From Streptomyces sp. WMMB303 (GTDB lineage: Bacteria > Actinomycetota > Actinomycetes > Streptomycetales > Streptomycetaceae): a stretch of 64,000 nucleotides of DNA. The position numbers were made by a program, and so were the translations under genes. The DNA lies in the NCBI RefSeq assembly GCF_029351045.1, contig NZ_JARKIN010000001.1:5239001-5303000 (forward strand). Reading direction: 5' to 3'. Numbering within the stretch: position 1 is the first letter of the stretch; every line of letters begins with the position of its first letter. The notes beneath the pieces are model-generated. The model was not told where the DNA came from. It did no database searches and worked only from the letters and a program-made list of their open reading frames with translations. Shown in pieces: positions 34,650 to 43,399 of this stretch.

Positions 34650-37600
34650 CTAACGCTCCTGCTGATAGGTGGGACCTGCGCCGCGGGTGTCCGTGCCGGC
34701 CTGTCGGCCCTGCTGGATACCGCGGCGGAGATTGGTCAGCCGACCGCGCACATCGTCCGGCGCGCGGGAGACCTGGGGGCCGGCCTGTGCGGAGGACTGC
34801 TCCTGCGCGGTGCCCGCCACCAGGTTGGCGCGGGGCACCCGACGCGGCAGACCCGAGGTGGTGACCCCGCCGGCTGCGGGCTGGCGGAGCTGTTCGGCGC
34901 GCCGCCAGCGCTCGTCGTTGGGTGAGGCACCCCAGCTTTCGTCGGCGGCCGGACTGCTCTGGCCCGCGCCTCCGCCGGGGGCGGCCTGGCGCTCGGGCAG
35001 CGGGGATTCCGGCGGGACGGGCTGCCCGGGGTGCTGCGGCTGGGCCGGCCACTGGCCGGGGCCACCGCTCTCCGGGCCGGTGCCGGGCGTCTGCTGGGGC
35101 ATCGGCTGCTGTGGTGCGGACTGGCCGGGGCCGCGGAACCAGTTGGACTCCATGGACGCGAAGATCGGCGTCGGGGCGTCCGCAGGGGCCGGGGGACCGG
35201 AGGGTATGCCGTCGCCGGGCCCGGCTCCCGGCTGCCCGTGGGGGACGCCGCCCGGGCCCGGAGCGGCTCCGGGATATCCGGGGCGGGCGTACTCGCCGGT
35301 GCCCTCGGGCTCGTCGTGGCCGCGCGGGGTGTCCTCGTCGCCGGGCCCCTGCTCGGGCCGGGCCCAGCTCGGGCGGTTCTGCTCGCCGTCCGCGGGGCGC
35401 TCACCCGGGGCGTTCCCCAAGGGCGGCTGCGGGAACGCGGCCGGACCAGCGGGGCCGCCGCCTGCCTGGGGGCGGGCGAACTGGCCGGTGTGGCCGGGGC
35501 CGTCGGGGCTGCCCGGCTGGGGGAACTGGCCGGTGTCGGCCGGGCCCTCCGGCGTGATCCGCGGGATCTCGCTCGTGCTCCCCGGACCGTCCTGCGGACC
35601 GCCCGGACGCGCGAACCCACCCGTGTCGGCGGGATCACCCGACTGCGGCAGCGCGAACTGCCCGGTACCCGAACCCTGCGCGGACGGCGACTGCGGGAAC
35701 TGGCCGGAACCGCCTCGGCTGCCCTGGCCGATCTGCGGGAACTGCCCCGTGCTGCCCGGACCCGCCTGGGGGCCGCCCGGCTGGGGGAACTGGCCGGTAT
35801 CGGCCGGGCCCTCCGGCGTGATCCGCGGGATCTCACTCGTGCTCCCCGGACCGTCCTGCGGACCGCCCGGACGCGCGAACCCACCCGTGTCGGCGGGATC
35901 ACCCGACTGCGGCAGCGCGAACTGCCCGGTACCCGAACCGTGCGCGGACGGCGACTGCGGGAACTGGCCGGAACCGCCGGGGAGTTCGGCGGCGGGGCCG
36001 CCCTGGCCGCGCCGGGGCGCGGACGGGGCGGCGCTGTCCGGGCCGCCGGGGGCCTGCCCGGGGCGGCCCGGTGCGGGCGTGGCGCCGAAGAAGTCGACGG
36101 CGCTGCCGCCGGAACCGGGCTGCGGACGGTTGGTGTCCCGCGCGGGGAGCGCAGGCCGGGCACCGCCGGTGTCCTGACCGCGTGGCGGCAGCGCGTCCAT
36201 CCGCGCCGGCTCACCGGCGCCGAGGGCCGGGCCGGGGCCTTGTCCGATCCCGGGGGCGCCTGGGCCGCCGGGGGTGCCGCTCTGCGGTCCGCGCTGGAGC
36301 GCCGCCGCGAGGTTGCCGCCCTTGCTGCCGCCCCGGGTCTGCGGGGGCGGCGGGCCTCCCTGGCCGCCGGGCGTGCCGGCTCCCGGGCGGCCCTTGGCGC
36401 CCTGGCCGCCGCCCTGCGCGACGTCGACGGGGAGCATGACCAGCGCGGTCGTGCCCCCGGAGTCGGAGGGCCGGAGCTGGATGCGGATGCCGTGCCGCAG
36501 GGACAGCCGGCCGACCACGAACAGTCCCATCCGGCGGGAGACGGAGACGTCCACCGTCGGCGGGTTGGCCAGCCGCTCGTTGATCGCGGACAGATCCTCG
36601 GGCGACAGCCCGATACCGGTGTCGTGGATCTCGACGAGGACGCGGCCGTCGGGCAGTGCGTGACCGGTGACCTTGACCTTGGTCTGCGGGGAGGAGAACG
36701 AGGTGGCGTTCTCCAGCAGCTCGGCGAGCAGGTGGACGAGGTCGTTGACGACCCGGCCGGCGACCTCGGTGGCGGGCACCGCGTTCAGCTCGATGCGTTC
36801 GTACTGCTCCACCTCCGAGGCGGCCGCGCGGAGCACGTCGACCAGCGGCACGGGCCGGGTCCAGCGGCGGCCCGGTTCCTCGCCGGCGAGCACCAGCAGG
36901 TTCTCGCCGTTGCGTCGCATGCGGGTGGCGAGGTGGTCGAGCTTGAAGAGCGAGGAGAGCTGGTCCGGGTCGGCCTCGCGGGACTCCAGTTCGGAGATGA
37001 GCGAGAGCTGACGCTGGATCAGGCTCTGGCTGCGCCGCGAGAGGTTGGTGAACATCGCGTTGACGTTTCCCCGCAGCAGCGCCTGCTCACCGGCGAGGCG
37101 GACGGCCTCCCGGTGGACGTCGTCGAAGGCCGCGGCCACCTTGCCGATCTCGTCCCGGCTGTGCACACCGACGGACTCGACGGAGGTGTCCACGTCCTGC
37201 GGCTCGGCCTCGGACATCTGCTTGACCAGCTCGGGCAGCCGCTTGCGGGCCACGTCCTGGGCGGTGTCCTGGAGGCGGCGCAGCGAGCGGACCATGGAGC
37301 GGGCGACGACGAATGCGCCGACCAGCGAGATACCCAGCACGAGCAGGATGAGCGCACCGCTGATGAACGCCTCACGCTGGGCTTCGGAGCGCAGCTCGCG
37401 CGCCTGCTGCTCCATCTTCTCCAGCAGCGTGCGTTCGATCTTCTCCATGCTGATGATCTTGGAAGCGTCCTGGTCCATCCAGTCGACGTAGGTGCGCTTC
37501 TGCTTCCTGATCGCGTCCGGACTGTGCAGCATCCGGTCGCGGTAGTTGTCGGCCAGCCGGACGTTGACGTCACCGCCGCTGATCGGCTTGAGGAGAGTGT

Positions 37601-38621
37601 CGGCTGCCTTGTCCCCGTAGACCTTGCCGAAGCTGTCCAGCTCGGCGTCCTCACTGTCGGTCGCGGTCCGGGCGTAGAGCCGGTCGTTCTCGGAGAGCTT
37701 GGGGCTGGGCTGGTGGGCCAGTCCGGCGGAGATGATCGCGCGCTGCATGGAGGCGTACTCCTTGGCGCTGGAGAAGGCGGCCAGCGCGCGGGTGCTGCGG
37801 ATCATCTCCGAGTTGCTCGTCGCCTGCGCCATGTCCTGCGAGAGGGAGAGCAGCGAGTCGATCACCTGGTTGTAGGCGTTGACCGTCTGGGAGACGTTGT
37901 CGGGATTCTCGTAGGCGCGTTCGCGGATCGTGTTGATCGCCTGGAGCTGGCGGACGATGTCCAGGACGGTGGACTGGATGCCCGCCATCGCCTCGTCGCT
38001 GCCGTCGATGTCGGCAGTGGCTTTCTGGAAGGAGCGGAACGCCTTGTCGGTCTGCTCGCGGGGGGCGACGACGTTGTCGTCCTTCTCGTCCCCGGTGCTC
38101 ACCAACGGACCCGCGGACTTGTCGCGCTCGTCCTGGAGTTTCGCCGCCAGGTTGGTGGCCTGCTCCGTCATCTCGGTGAGGAGCTTCATGTTGTCGAGCT
38201 GGTCGACGTTCTGCAGCGAGCTGGAGATCCGCATTCCGCCGAGCGTGGTGGCGGCGATGACGGGCAGCGCGAGGAGGGAGACCAGGCGGGTGCTGATGCG
38301 CCAGTTGCGCAGGGCGACCCGGGGACCGAGATCGGGAGCGGCCTCGACGGTGCCCTGGGCGCTGCTCTCGGAGTCTCCGATGTTTCCGACGTTTCCCGCG
38401 TCGCCCTTGGCCGACTTGCCGCCCTTGGGCGCCTTGCCGGCCTTCCCCTTCTTCCCGGCCTTCCCGGCCCCCTTGACGGTGCTCACCTGCCCGCCGGGCG
38501 CGCTCTGCTCACCGCCCGCGGCGCCGCCCTCGGCGCGCTGCGTCCGGGACCCGTGGTCGGCCGAGCCGTGCGCCTCCGGGGCTCCCTCAGCGCTGCCATC
38601 CCTCTTGAAACGTCCCTGCAC
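34650..38621 (-). CDS. cvnA: conservon sensor histidine kinase-like CvnA
   Basis: 1323 aa from GTG 38621 (MQGRFKRDGS...). N-terminal Lys/Gly-rich region (about 50-75, GKAGKKGKAGKAPKGGK), TM1 about 111-130, NIT-like sensor region, TM2 near 420-445 (FISGALILLVLGISLVGAFV), HAMP-like segment, then HATPase_c with LLAELLENATSF and HDTGIGL. The C-terminal about 600 residues are Gly/Pro/Gln-rich, with an 88-codon near-exact tandem duplication (35511-35978). The ORF is open to 38837, but the upstream part is Arg-rich and unlike protein. First gene of the upstream conservon. Confidence 0.9.
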   Translation of the reverse strand: MQGRFKRDGSAEGAPEAHGSADHGSRTQRAEGGAAGGEQSAPGGQVSTVKGAGKAGKKGKAGKAPKGGKSAKGDAGNVGNIGDSESSAQGTVEAAPDLGPRVALRNWRISTRLVSLLALPVIAATTLGGMRISSSLQNVDQLDNMKLLTEMTEQATNLAAKLQDERDKSAGPLVSTGDEKDDNVVAPREQTDKAFRSFQKATADIDGSDEAMAGIQSTVLDIVRQLQAINTIRERAYENPDNVSQTVNAYNQVIDSLLSLSQDMAQATSNSEMIRSTRALAAFSSAKEYASMQRAIISAGLAHQPSPKLSENDRLYARTATDSEDAELDSFGKVYGDKAADTLLKPISGGDVNVRLADNYRDRMLHSPDAIRKQKRTYVDWMDQDASKIISMEKIERTLLEKMEQQARELRSEAQREAFISGALILLVLGISLVGAFVVARSMVRSLRRLQDTAQDVARKRLPELVKQMSEAEPQDVDTSVESVGVHSRDEIGKVAAAFDDVHREAVRLAGEQALLRGNVNAMFTNLSRRSQSLIQRQLSLISELESREADPDQLSSLFKLDHLATRMRRNGENLLVLAGEEPGRRWTRPVPLVDVLRAAASEVEQYERIELNAVPATEVAGRVVNDLVHLLAELLENATSFSSPQTKVKVTGHALPDGRVLVEIHDTGIGLSPEDLSAINERLANPPTVDVSVSRRMGLFVVGRLSLRHGIRIQLRPSDSGGTTALVMLPVDVAQGGGQGAKGRPGAGTPGGQGGPPPPQTRGGSKGGNLAAALQRGPQSGTPGGPGAPGIGQGPGPALGAGEPARMDALPPRGQDTGGARPALPARDTNRPQPGSGGSAVDFFGATPAPGRPGQAPGGPDSAAPSAPRRGQGGPAAELPGGSGQFPQSPSAHGSGTGQFALPQSGDPADTGGFARPGGPQDGPGSTSEIPRITPEGPADTGQFPQPGGPQAGPGSTGQFPQIGQGSRGGSGQFPQSPSAQGSGTGQFALPQSGDPADTGGFARPGGPQDGPGSTSEIPRITPEGPADTGQFPQPGSPDGPGHTGQFARPQAGGGPAGPAAFPQPPLGNAPGERPADGEQNRPSWARPEQGPGDEDTPRGHDEPEGTGEYARPGYPGAAPGPGGVPHGQPGAGPGDGIPSGPPAPADAPTPIFASMESNWFRGPGQSAPQQPMPQQTPGTGPESGGPGQWPAQPQHPGQPVPPESPLPERQAAPGGGAGQSSPAADESWGASPNDERWRRAEQLRQPAAGGVTTSGLPRRVPRANLVAGTAQEQSSAQAGPQVSRAPDDVRGRLTNLRRGIQQGRQAGTDTRGAGPTYQQER
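35511..35978. repeat. tandem 264-bp-period direct repeat inside cvnA
   Basis: Two 204-bp blocks, 35511-35714 and 35775-35978, differ at only three positions that I found. The period of 264 bp is an exact multiple of 3, so it duplicates 88 codons (GQFALPQSGDPADTGGFARP and following) in the disordered tail. Confidence 0.8.
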
Positions 38622-39186
38622 TAGCGTCGCAACCTCTGGACCAGGCGTCCCCCCGCTCGCGACGGGCGGGACGGTATCGAGTCGTGGGGGTCCGAGGCCC
38701 CCATGGCGGTCGTGATGACCGGCGCGTCCCCTCATCACCGTCGCGCGGCGCCGCTCGCGTGTGCGCCCGACGCGCTCCGGTCTGTTTCGTCCTACGGCGG
38801 TCCGTGGAATTCCAGCACAGTGCAGGATCTCCAACAAGGTCTGTGGATAACCCTTGAGTGTCGATTACGGCGCGCGTTCGACCGGGCACCGATCGTGATA
38901 TTCGCGCCGTGAAATGCCGGTTTTACGTGGATCCAACCTGCCGGTTCCGGTGCGAGCGCGACACGCCCGTGCGCTCGCACCTACGGGCACATTGCCCCCT
39001 TGGCCCGCCTGTGTCCGATTACGCATCGCGATTCAACGACCACTTATGTCTGTTTTGGTAACGGGTTCGTGAGGAAACTCACAGGCTGGACGTTGCCTAG
39101 ATCACGTTCCAGTGGGGAATAGCGAGCCTACCCTCGGCGTTTACATACCACGTTGAAGTGACAAGCCGAGCGAGGTAAGGGCCCCA
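38622..39186. promoter_or_regulatory. divergent region upstream of cvnA and the 73-aa gene
   Basis: 565 bp without a supported gene; the small ORF at 38858-39061 looks random. It is AT-richer than its surroundings from about 38830 to 39120, as expected for promoters of both the minus-strand conservon and the plus-strand small gene. It carries GGAATTCCAGCAC at 38806-38818. Confidence 0.4.
38806..38818. promoter_or_regulatory. 13-mer shared by both conservon upstream regions (copy 1)
   Basis: GGAATTCCAGCAC, 185 bp from the cvnA start, identical to 32796-32808. See findings. Confidence 0.35.
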
Positions 39187-39408
39187 GTGAAGTCCACAGC
39201 GACCATGCGGAACATAGCGAACCCGCGGCGCACCACCCTGGCACACCTGAAGGACGCCGACCCCGTCGGCAACGTCGACGACGCAGACACCCCCGGCGGC
39301 TCGGTGAGCGGACTCGCCGAGACCTCGGAGGCGACGGAGGGGGCTGCGCTGCCGGAGCGGACCGCCAACCCCCGCCGCACCACCCTGGTGGACGCCCCGG
39401 CGAGTTGA
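39187..39408 (+). CDS. 73-aa protein with duplicated ANPRRTTL motif, unknown
   Basis: GTG 39187 (MKSTATMRNIANPRRTTLAHL); ATG 39205 is an alternative start. The octapeptide ANPRRTTL occurs twice, at residues 11-18 and 60-67, flanking an acidic Gly/Asp/Glu-rich middle (KDADPVGNVDDADTPGG). GAGGTAAGGG lies about 7 nt before the GTG. No signal peptide or known domain. Followed by a 20-bp perfect terminator stem 43 bp after the stop, which supports it being a discrete transcript. No RiPP maturase is adjacent, so I do not assign a peptide product. Confidence 0.7.
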   Translation: MKSTATMRNIANPRRTTLAHLKDADPVGNVDDADTPGGSVSGLAETSEATEGAALPERTANPRRTTLVDAPAS

Positions 39409-39450
39409 TCCGCCGCGCTGCGCACCCGCACGAAGAGCTGAGCACTCACA

Positions 39451-39499
39451 CGAAGGCGCGTGCCGGAATCCTGTCCCTGGATTCCGGCACGCGCCTTCG
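39451..39499. terminator. bidirectional terminator between the 73-aa gene and accE
   Basis: 20-bp perfect stem (39451-39470 and 39480-39499) with a 9-nt loop, the longest in the window. Convergent position between the plus-strand small gene and minus-strand accE. Confidence 0.85.
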
Positions 39500-39546
39500 T
39501 CGTCCCCGCGTGGCGGCTCCTCACGGAGCAGCGCGCGAAGCGGTGA

Positions 39547-39801
39547 CTAGCCCTGCCAGCTGTGCGGTGCGCGGAAGCCGTGCTGGCGCTCCAGCCGACG
39601 CCATCCCGCCTTGCTCGGGCGGCCGCGGCGGGCGGCGGGCTGCGGCTCCCCGGCGCGGGTCGAGGCGGCGCGGGCGAGCAGCAGCGCCGTGACCGCGGCC
39701 AGTTCCTCCGCGTTGGCCCGCCCCTTCTCCACGCGTACGACGCTGTTCGCCTCGGCGGTCAGCGGACCCGTACTGCCAGGCTCCTTCGGGCTCTCGTTCA
39801 T
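39547..39801 (-). CDS. accE: acyl-CoA carboxylase epsilon subunit
   Basis: 84-aa AccE. These small subunits bind and stabilise the actinobacterial acyl-CoA carboxylase. Signatures: VVRVEKGRANAEELAAVTALLLAR and GWRRLERQHGFRAPHSWQG near the end. ATG 39801 has GGGAG about 5 nt upstream; an in-frame ATG at 39813 adds 4 residues. It lies 74 nt after accB on the same strand. Known to be encoded directly beside the beta subunit in Streptomyces. Confidence 0.88.
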   Translation of the reverse strand: MNESPKEPGSTGPLTAEANSVVRVEKGRANAEELAAVTALLLARAASTRAGEPQPAARRGRPSKAGWRRLERQHGFRAPHSWQG

Positions 39802-39875
39802 CTGTGCTCCCATCACTGCCGGGTTGCTGTGCGGTTTCCGGGGCGCCGCTGAGCTGTGCGCCGGCGCCCGCCGTG

Positions 39876-41498
39876 TCACTGCGGGGGGTTGCCGTGCTTG
39901 CGCGACGGCAGGTCTGCGTGCTTGCTGCGCAGCATCGCCAGGGACCGCACGAGCACCTCGCGGGTCTCGACCGGGTCGATGACGTCGTCCACCAGACCGC
40001 GCTCGGCGGCGTAGTAGGGGTGCATCAACTCGGCCTTGTACTCCTTGACCATGCGGGTGCGCATGGCCTCGGGGTCGTCGGCCGCGGCGATCTGCTTGCG
40101 GAAGATGACGTTGGCGGCACCCTCGGCGCCCATCACCGCGATCTCGTTGGTCGGCCAGGCGAACGTCAGATCCGCGCCGATGGACTGGCTGTCCATCACG
40201 ATGTAGGCCCCGCCGTACGCCTTGCGCAGGACGACGGAGATGCGCGGCACGGTGGCGTTGCAGTAGGCGTACAGCAGTTTGGCCCCGTGCCGGATGATGC
40301 CGCCGTGTTCCTGGTCGACGCCGGGGAGGAAGCCGGGGACGTCCAGCAGGGTGAGGATCGGGATGTTGAAGGCGTCGCACATCTGCACGAAGCGGGCCGC
40401 CTTCTCACTGGCCTCGATGTCCAGCACACCGGCGAGCGACTGCGGCTGGTTGGCGACGATACCGACGACCTCGCCGTCCATCCGGGCCAGAGTGCAGATG
40501 ATGTTGGTCGCCCAGCGCTCGTGCACCTCCAGGAAGTCGCCGTCGTCGACGAGCTCCTCGATCACCTTGCGCATGTCGTAGGGGCGGTTGCCGTCGGCGG
40601 GCACCAGGTCCAGCAGGGCTTCACCGCGCCGGTCGGCCGGGTCGTCCGTGGGCTCGGCGGGCGGGTTCTCGCGGTTGTTCTGCGGCAGCAGCGAGAGGAG
40701 GTAGCGCACCTCCTCCAGGCAGGTCTCCTCGTCGTCGTAGGCGAAGTGCGCCACACCGGAGGTCGCCGCGTGCACATCGGCGCCGCCCAGACCGTCCTGG
40801 CTCACCTCGGCCCCGGTCACCGCCTGCACCACGTCGGGCCCGGTGATGAACATCTGCGAGGTGTCGCGGACCATGAAGACGAAGTCGGTCAGCGCCGGGC
40901 TGTAGGCGGCGCCGCCCGCACACGGGCCGAGCATCACGCTGATCTGCGGGATGACCCCGGACGCCTTGGTGTTGCGCTGGAAGATGCCGCCGTAGCCGGC
41001 CAGCGCCGCGACGCCCTCCTGGATGCGGGCGCCGGCGCCGTCGTTGAGGGAGACCAGCGGGGCACCTGCCGCGATGGCCTTGTCCATCAGCTTGTGGATC
41101 TTGGTGGCGTGGGCCTCGCCCAGCGCGCCGCCGAAGATCCGGAAGTCGTGCGCGTAGACGAAGACGGTCCGGCCGTGCACGGTGCCCCAGCCGGTGATCA
41201 CACCGTCGGTGTGGGGCTTCTTCTCCTCCAGGCCGAAGCCTGTGGCACGGTGCCGGCGCAGCGGCTCGATCTCGCGGAAGCTGCCCTCGTCCAGAAGCAG
41301 TTCGATCCGCTCACGGGCGGTCAGCTTGCCCTTCGCGTGCTGAGCCTCGGTCGCCCGCTCGCTGGGGCCTCGGTGCGCCTGCGCACGGATCGCGTGCAGC
41401 TCGGCGACACGGCCGCGCGTGTCCTGCGCCGGAACGGAGCCGGGCGAACCGGGCGGGGCCTGTTCGGCCTGGGGCGACGGCTGGGACAGATCGGTCAT
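39876..41498 (-). CDS. accB: acyl-CoA carboxylase carboxyltransferase (beta) subunit
   Basis: 540-aa beta subunit of acetyl/propionyl-CoA carboxylase, transferring CO2 from biotin to acyl-CoA. Crotonase-like signatures: NDGAGARIQEGVAALAGYGG, GPCAGGAAYSPALTDFVFM and ADLTFAWPTNEIAVMGAEGA. The biotin-carrying AccA subunit is not in this window. Product malonyl-CoA/methylmalonyl-CoA feeds fatty acids and polyketides. AccE follows. Confidence 0.95.
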   Translation of the reverse strand: MTDLSQPSPQAEQAPPGSPGSVPAQDTRGRVAELHAIRAQAHRGPSERATEAQHAKGKLTARERIELLLDEGSFREIEPLRRHRATGFGLEEKKPHTDGVITGWGTVHGRTVFVYAHDFRIFGGALGEAHATKIHKLMDKAIAAGAPLVSLNDGAGARIQEGVAALAGYGGIFQRNTKASGVIPQISVMLGPCAGGAAYSPALTDFVFMVRDTSQMFITGPDVVQAVTGAEVSQDGLGGADVHAATSGVAHFAYDDEETCLEEVRYLLSLLPQNNRENPPAEPTDDPADRRGEALLDLVPADGNRPYDMRKVIEELVDDGDFLEVHERWATNIICTLARMDGEVVGIVANQPQSLAGVLDIEASEKAARFVQMCDAFNIPILTLLDVPGFLPGVDQEHGGIIRHGAKLLYAYCNATVPRISVVLRKAYGGAYIVMDSQSIGADLTFAWPTNEIAVMGAEGAANVIFRKQIAAADDPEAMRTRMVKEYKAELMHPYYAAERGLVDDVIDPVETREVLVRSLAMLRSKHADLPSRKHGNPPQ

Positions 41499-41736
41499 GT
41501 ATAGACCCTACGAAACCCGGGTGCCGATCACCGTCGTCAGATTCGTACAGTCTCCGTGGCGTTTTCATGGCAGCGCTGGACAGAACCTTGCCGAAGCGCG
41601 GCCGGTGAGCAGCGAACTCTCCCACGCCCGGCGTGGCGGGCTGTGGAGTCCCCACAGCTTCCCGACCGGCGGTTCTACGCCTTCCCGCCGTCGTCGGGCG
41701 CCCCGTCGCAGCCCGGCGGCGCGCCCGACGACGGCG

Positions 41737-43215
41737 TCAGGGCCGCGGCGCGGCCGCTTCCGGTCCCCGGCCGCGCGCCGTCGCTCCCGGTGCTTCCGCC
41801 GTGGACGGTTCCCGGGCGGCGGCGCTGGGACCGGCCGTCGGCCGCCCTACCGCCAGCAGGAGGAAGGCGGTCGCCGCGACGGCGGCCGAGAGGAGGAAGC
41901 TGAGGTCGAACCCGCCCAGGTGCGGGACGAGCGGGCCGGTGTAAAGGGGTGTGTCGACGGCCAGCAGTCCGACGGCGGACCCGACGGCCCAGGCCAGCGT
42001 GGCACGCAGGTGCCAGCCCGCGGTGTACCAGTAGCGGCCGCCCGCCGAGCGCCGGTTGAGGACCTGCAGCGCCTCCGCGTCGTACCATCCCCGGCAGCGC
42101 GCGTGCCCGATCAGGACGATCACCGCCCAGGGGGTCCCCACGGCGGTCAGCAGCAGCACGAACGAGGTCATCGCGTCCTGCGCGTCCCAGACGAAGTGGC
42201 CGAGGAAGACGAGCGCGGTCGCCAGGGCCGCCACGGTGTAGGTGGCCCGGGTGCGGGTGGTGCGGGGGACGATGGCGTCCAGGTCGAGCCCCATCGAGTA
42301 GAGCATCAGTCCGGCGTTGCCGATCGAGCCGAACGAGGCCGCGAGCAGCAGCGGCACCAGGAACCAGAACGGCGCCTCCCGCACGAGCGGGCCCGCGTAG
42401 TCGGTGGCCGCACCGACGGCGACCGCGGTGAAGGTGCCGAAGAGCTGTGGGATCAGCAGTCCGGCGACCAGCCCGACGCAGGTGGTGAGGTAGACCCGGC
42501 GGGAGGAGTGCCGGGCCGGTGACATGTAGCGGGTGTAGTCGCCCAGCAGGGTGATGAAGGCGATCGGACCGCTGAGTCCGGCCGCCACGACCGACAGCAG
42601 CCAGGTCGTCCAGAAGTCGCCGAGCAGGTACGAGGTCCCGGCGGGTGCCTGGGTGGTGAAGTGCGGCGCGTAGGCGAACGCTCCGATGACCAGCAGCGCG
42701 GTCATCCCGAGGGCGAGGACGCGGCTCAGCCGCAGCAGCAGTTTGTAGCCGTAGACGGCGCACCCGGCGGTGCACACGGCGAGCACGGCGTAGACGAGCG
42801 CGTAGCCGGCCGCGGAGTCGGGCAGGCCGAAGAGCCGGGCGAGTGAACCGACCATCGCGTCGCCGCCGACCCACAGGGTGAGCGCGGTGTAGCCGAGCGA
42901 GAGCAGCAGCCCGATCGCCGAGCCCAGCAGCCTGCCGCGCACCCCGAACTGGGCACCGCTGCTGGTCGAGAGGTTGGTCGCGGTGCGCAGCGAGACCAGC
43001 GCGAGCGGGGCGACCAGCACCGTGCCGACCAGGGTTCCGGCCACCAGAGAGGTGACGGCGGGCCAGAAGCCGAGCCCGAAGGAGACCGGAAGCCAGCCGA
43101 AGATGACGACGCCGAGCGCCAGATTGGATCCGATGAGGAAGCTCACGATGTCGCGGGGCCTGCTGGTGCGTTCCGCTTCGGGGATGACATCGACGCCGTG
43201 CTGCTCGATCTGCAT
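41737..43215 (-). CDS. NCS1-family nucleobase/hydantoin-type permease
   Basis: 492 aa, about 12 predicted membrane segments. NCS1 signatures: SFLIGSNLALGVVIFGWLPV, TATNLSTSSGAQFGVRGR, PIAFITLLGDYTRYM, then alternating hydrophobic helices to about residue 455 and a low-complexity tail. NCS1 proteins carry cytosine, purines, allantoin, hydantoins, uracil or thiamine; the substrate is not determined. ATG 43215 has GGGAG about 5 nt upstream. It is divergent from ureAB over a region with two likely TetR operators, so it may import the urease-cluster substrate. Confidence 0.9.
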   Translation of the reverse strand: MQIEQHGVDVIPEAERTSRPRDIVSFLIGSNLALGVVIFGWLPVSFGLGFWPAVTSLVAGTLVGTVLVAPLALVSLRTATNLSTSSGAQFGVRGRLLGSAIGLLLSLGYTALTLWVGGDAMVGSLARLFGLPDSAAGYALVYAVLAVCTAGCAVYGYKLLLRLSRVLALGMTALLVIGAFAYAPHFTTQAPAGTSYLLGDFWTTWLLSVVAAGLSGPIAFITLLGDYTRYMSPARHSSRRVYLTTCVGLVAGLLIPQLFGTFTAVAVGAATDYAGPLVREAPFWFLVPLLLAASFGSIGNAGLMLYSMGLDLDAIVPRTTRTRATYTVAALATALVFLGHFVWDAQDAMTSFVLLLTAVGTPWAVIVLIGHARCRGWYDAEALQVLNRRSAGGRYWYTAGWHLRATLAWAVGSAVGLLAVDTPLYTGPLVPHLGGFDLSFLLSAAVAATAFLLLAVGRPTAGPSAAAREPSTAEAPGATARGRGPEAAAPRP

Positions 43216-43244
43216 GGTGCTCCCTGGAGGGTCCTGGCATTGGT

Positions 43245-43259
43245 TTGAGCAGCGCTCAA
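43245..43259. promoter_or_regulatory. operator 1 (TTGAGC-AGC-GCTCAA), permease side
   Basis: 15-bp perfect palindrome, 30 bp upstream of the permease ATG. See finding on paired sites. Confidence 0.6.
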
Positions 43260-43311
43260 TCTGATGCATCCCTAACCGCGCGGTCAATAGTCGATGCTAA
43301 GACTTGACTAT

Positions 43312-43326
43312 TTGAGCGTTGCTCTA
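43312..43326. promoter_or_regulatory. operator 2 (TTGAGC-GTT-GCTCTAA), urease side
   Basis: Nearly the same palindrome with one mismatch, 74 bp upstream of ureAB, 67 bp from site 1 (about 6.4 helical turns). Overlaps the AT-rich segment around the presumed ureAB promoter. Confidence 0.6.
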
Positions 43327-43399
43327 AATGCTGGCCGGACACCCGTGACGCCCTGCACCACGACCGGCGTCATGACCACGACCGGAAGGTGGGGAGAGC

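Noticed and set aside
35511..35978. CRISPR-like direct repeats
   Set aside because: Long near-identical blocks in the reading frame of cvnA, with only two copies and no spacers; a coding tandem duplication.
35031..38624. 1197-aa plus-strand frame opposite cvnA
   Set aside because: Shadow of the low-complexity CvnA tail, whose protein matches the conservon family.
38858..39061. 67-aa plus-strand ORF in the cvnA upstream region
   Set aside because: No RBS, no GC third-position bias, no recognisable similarity; likely chance.
39187..39408. RiPP precursor (lanthipeptide or graspetide)
   Set aside because: Repeated motif is suggestive, but no maturase, transporter or leader protease lies within several kb; kept as unknown.
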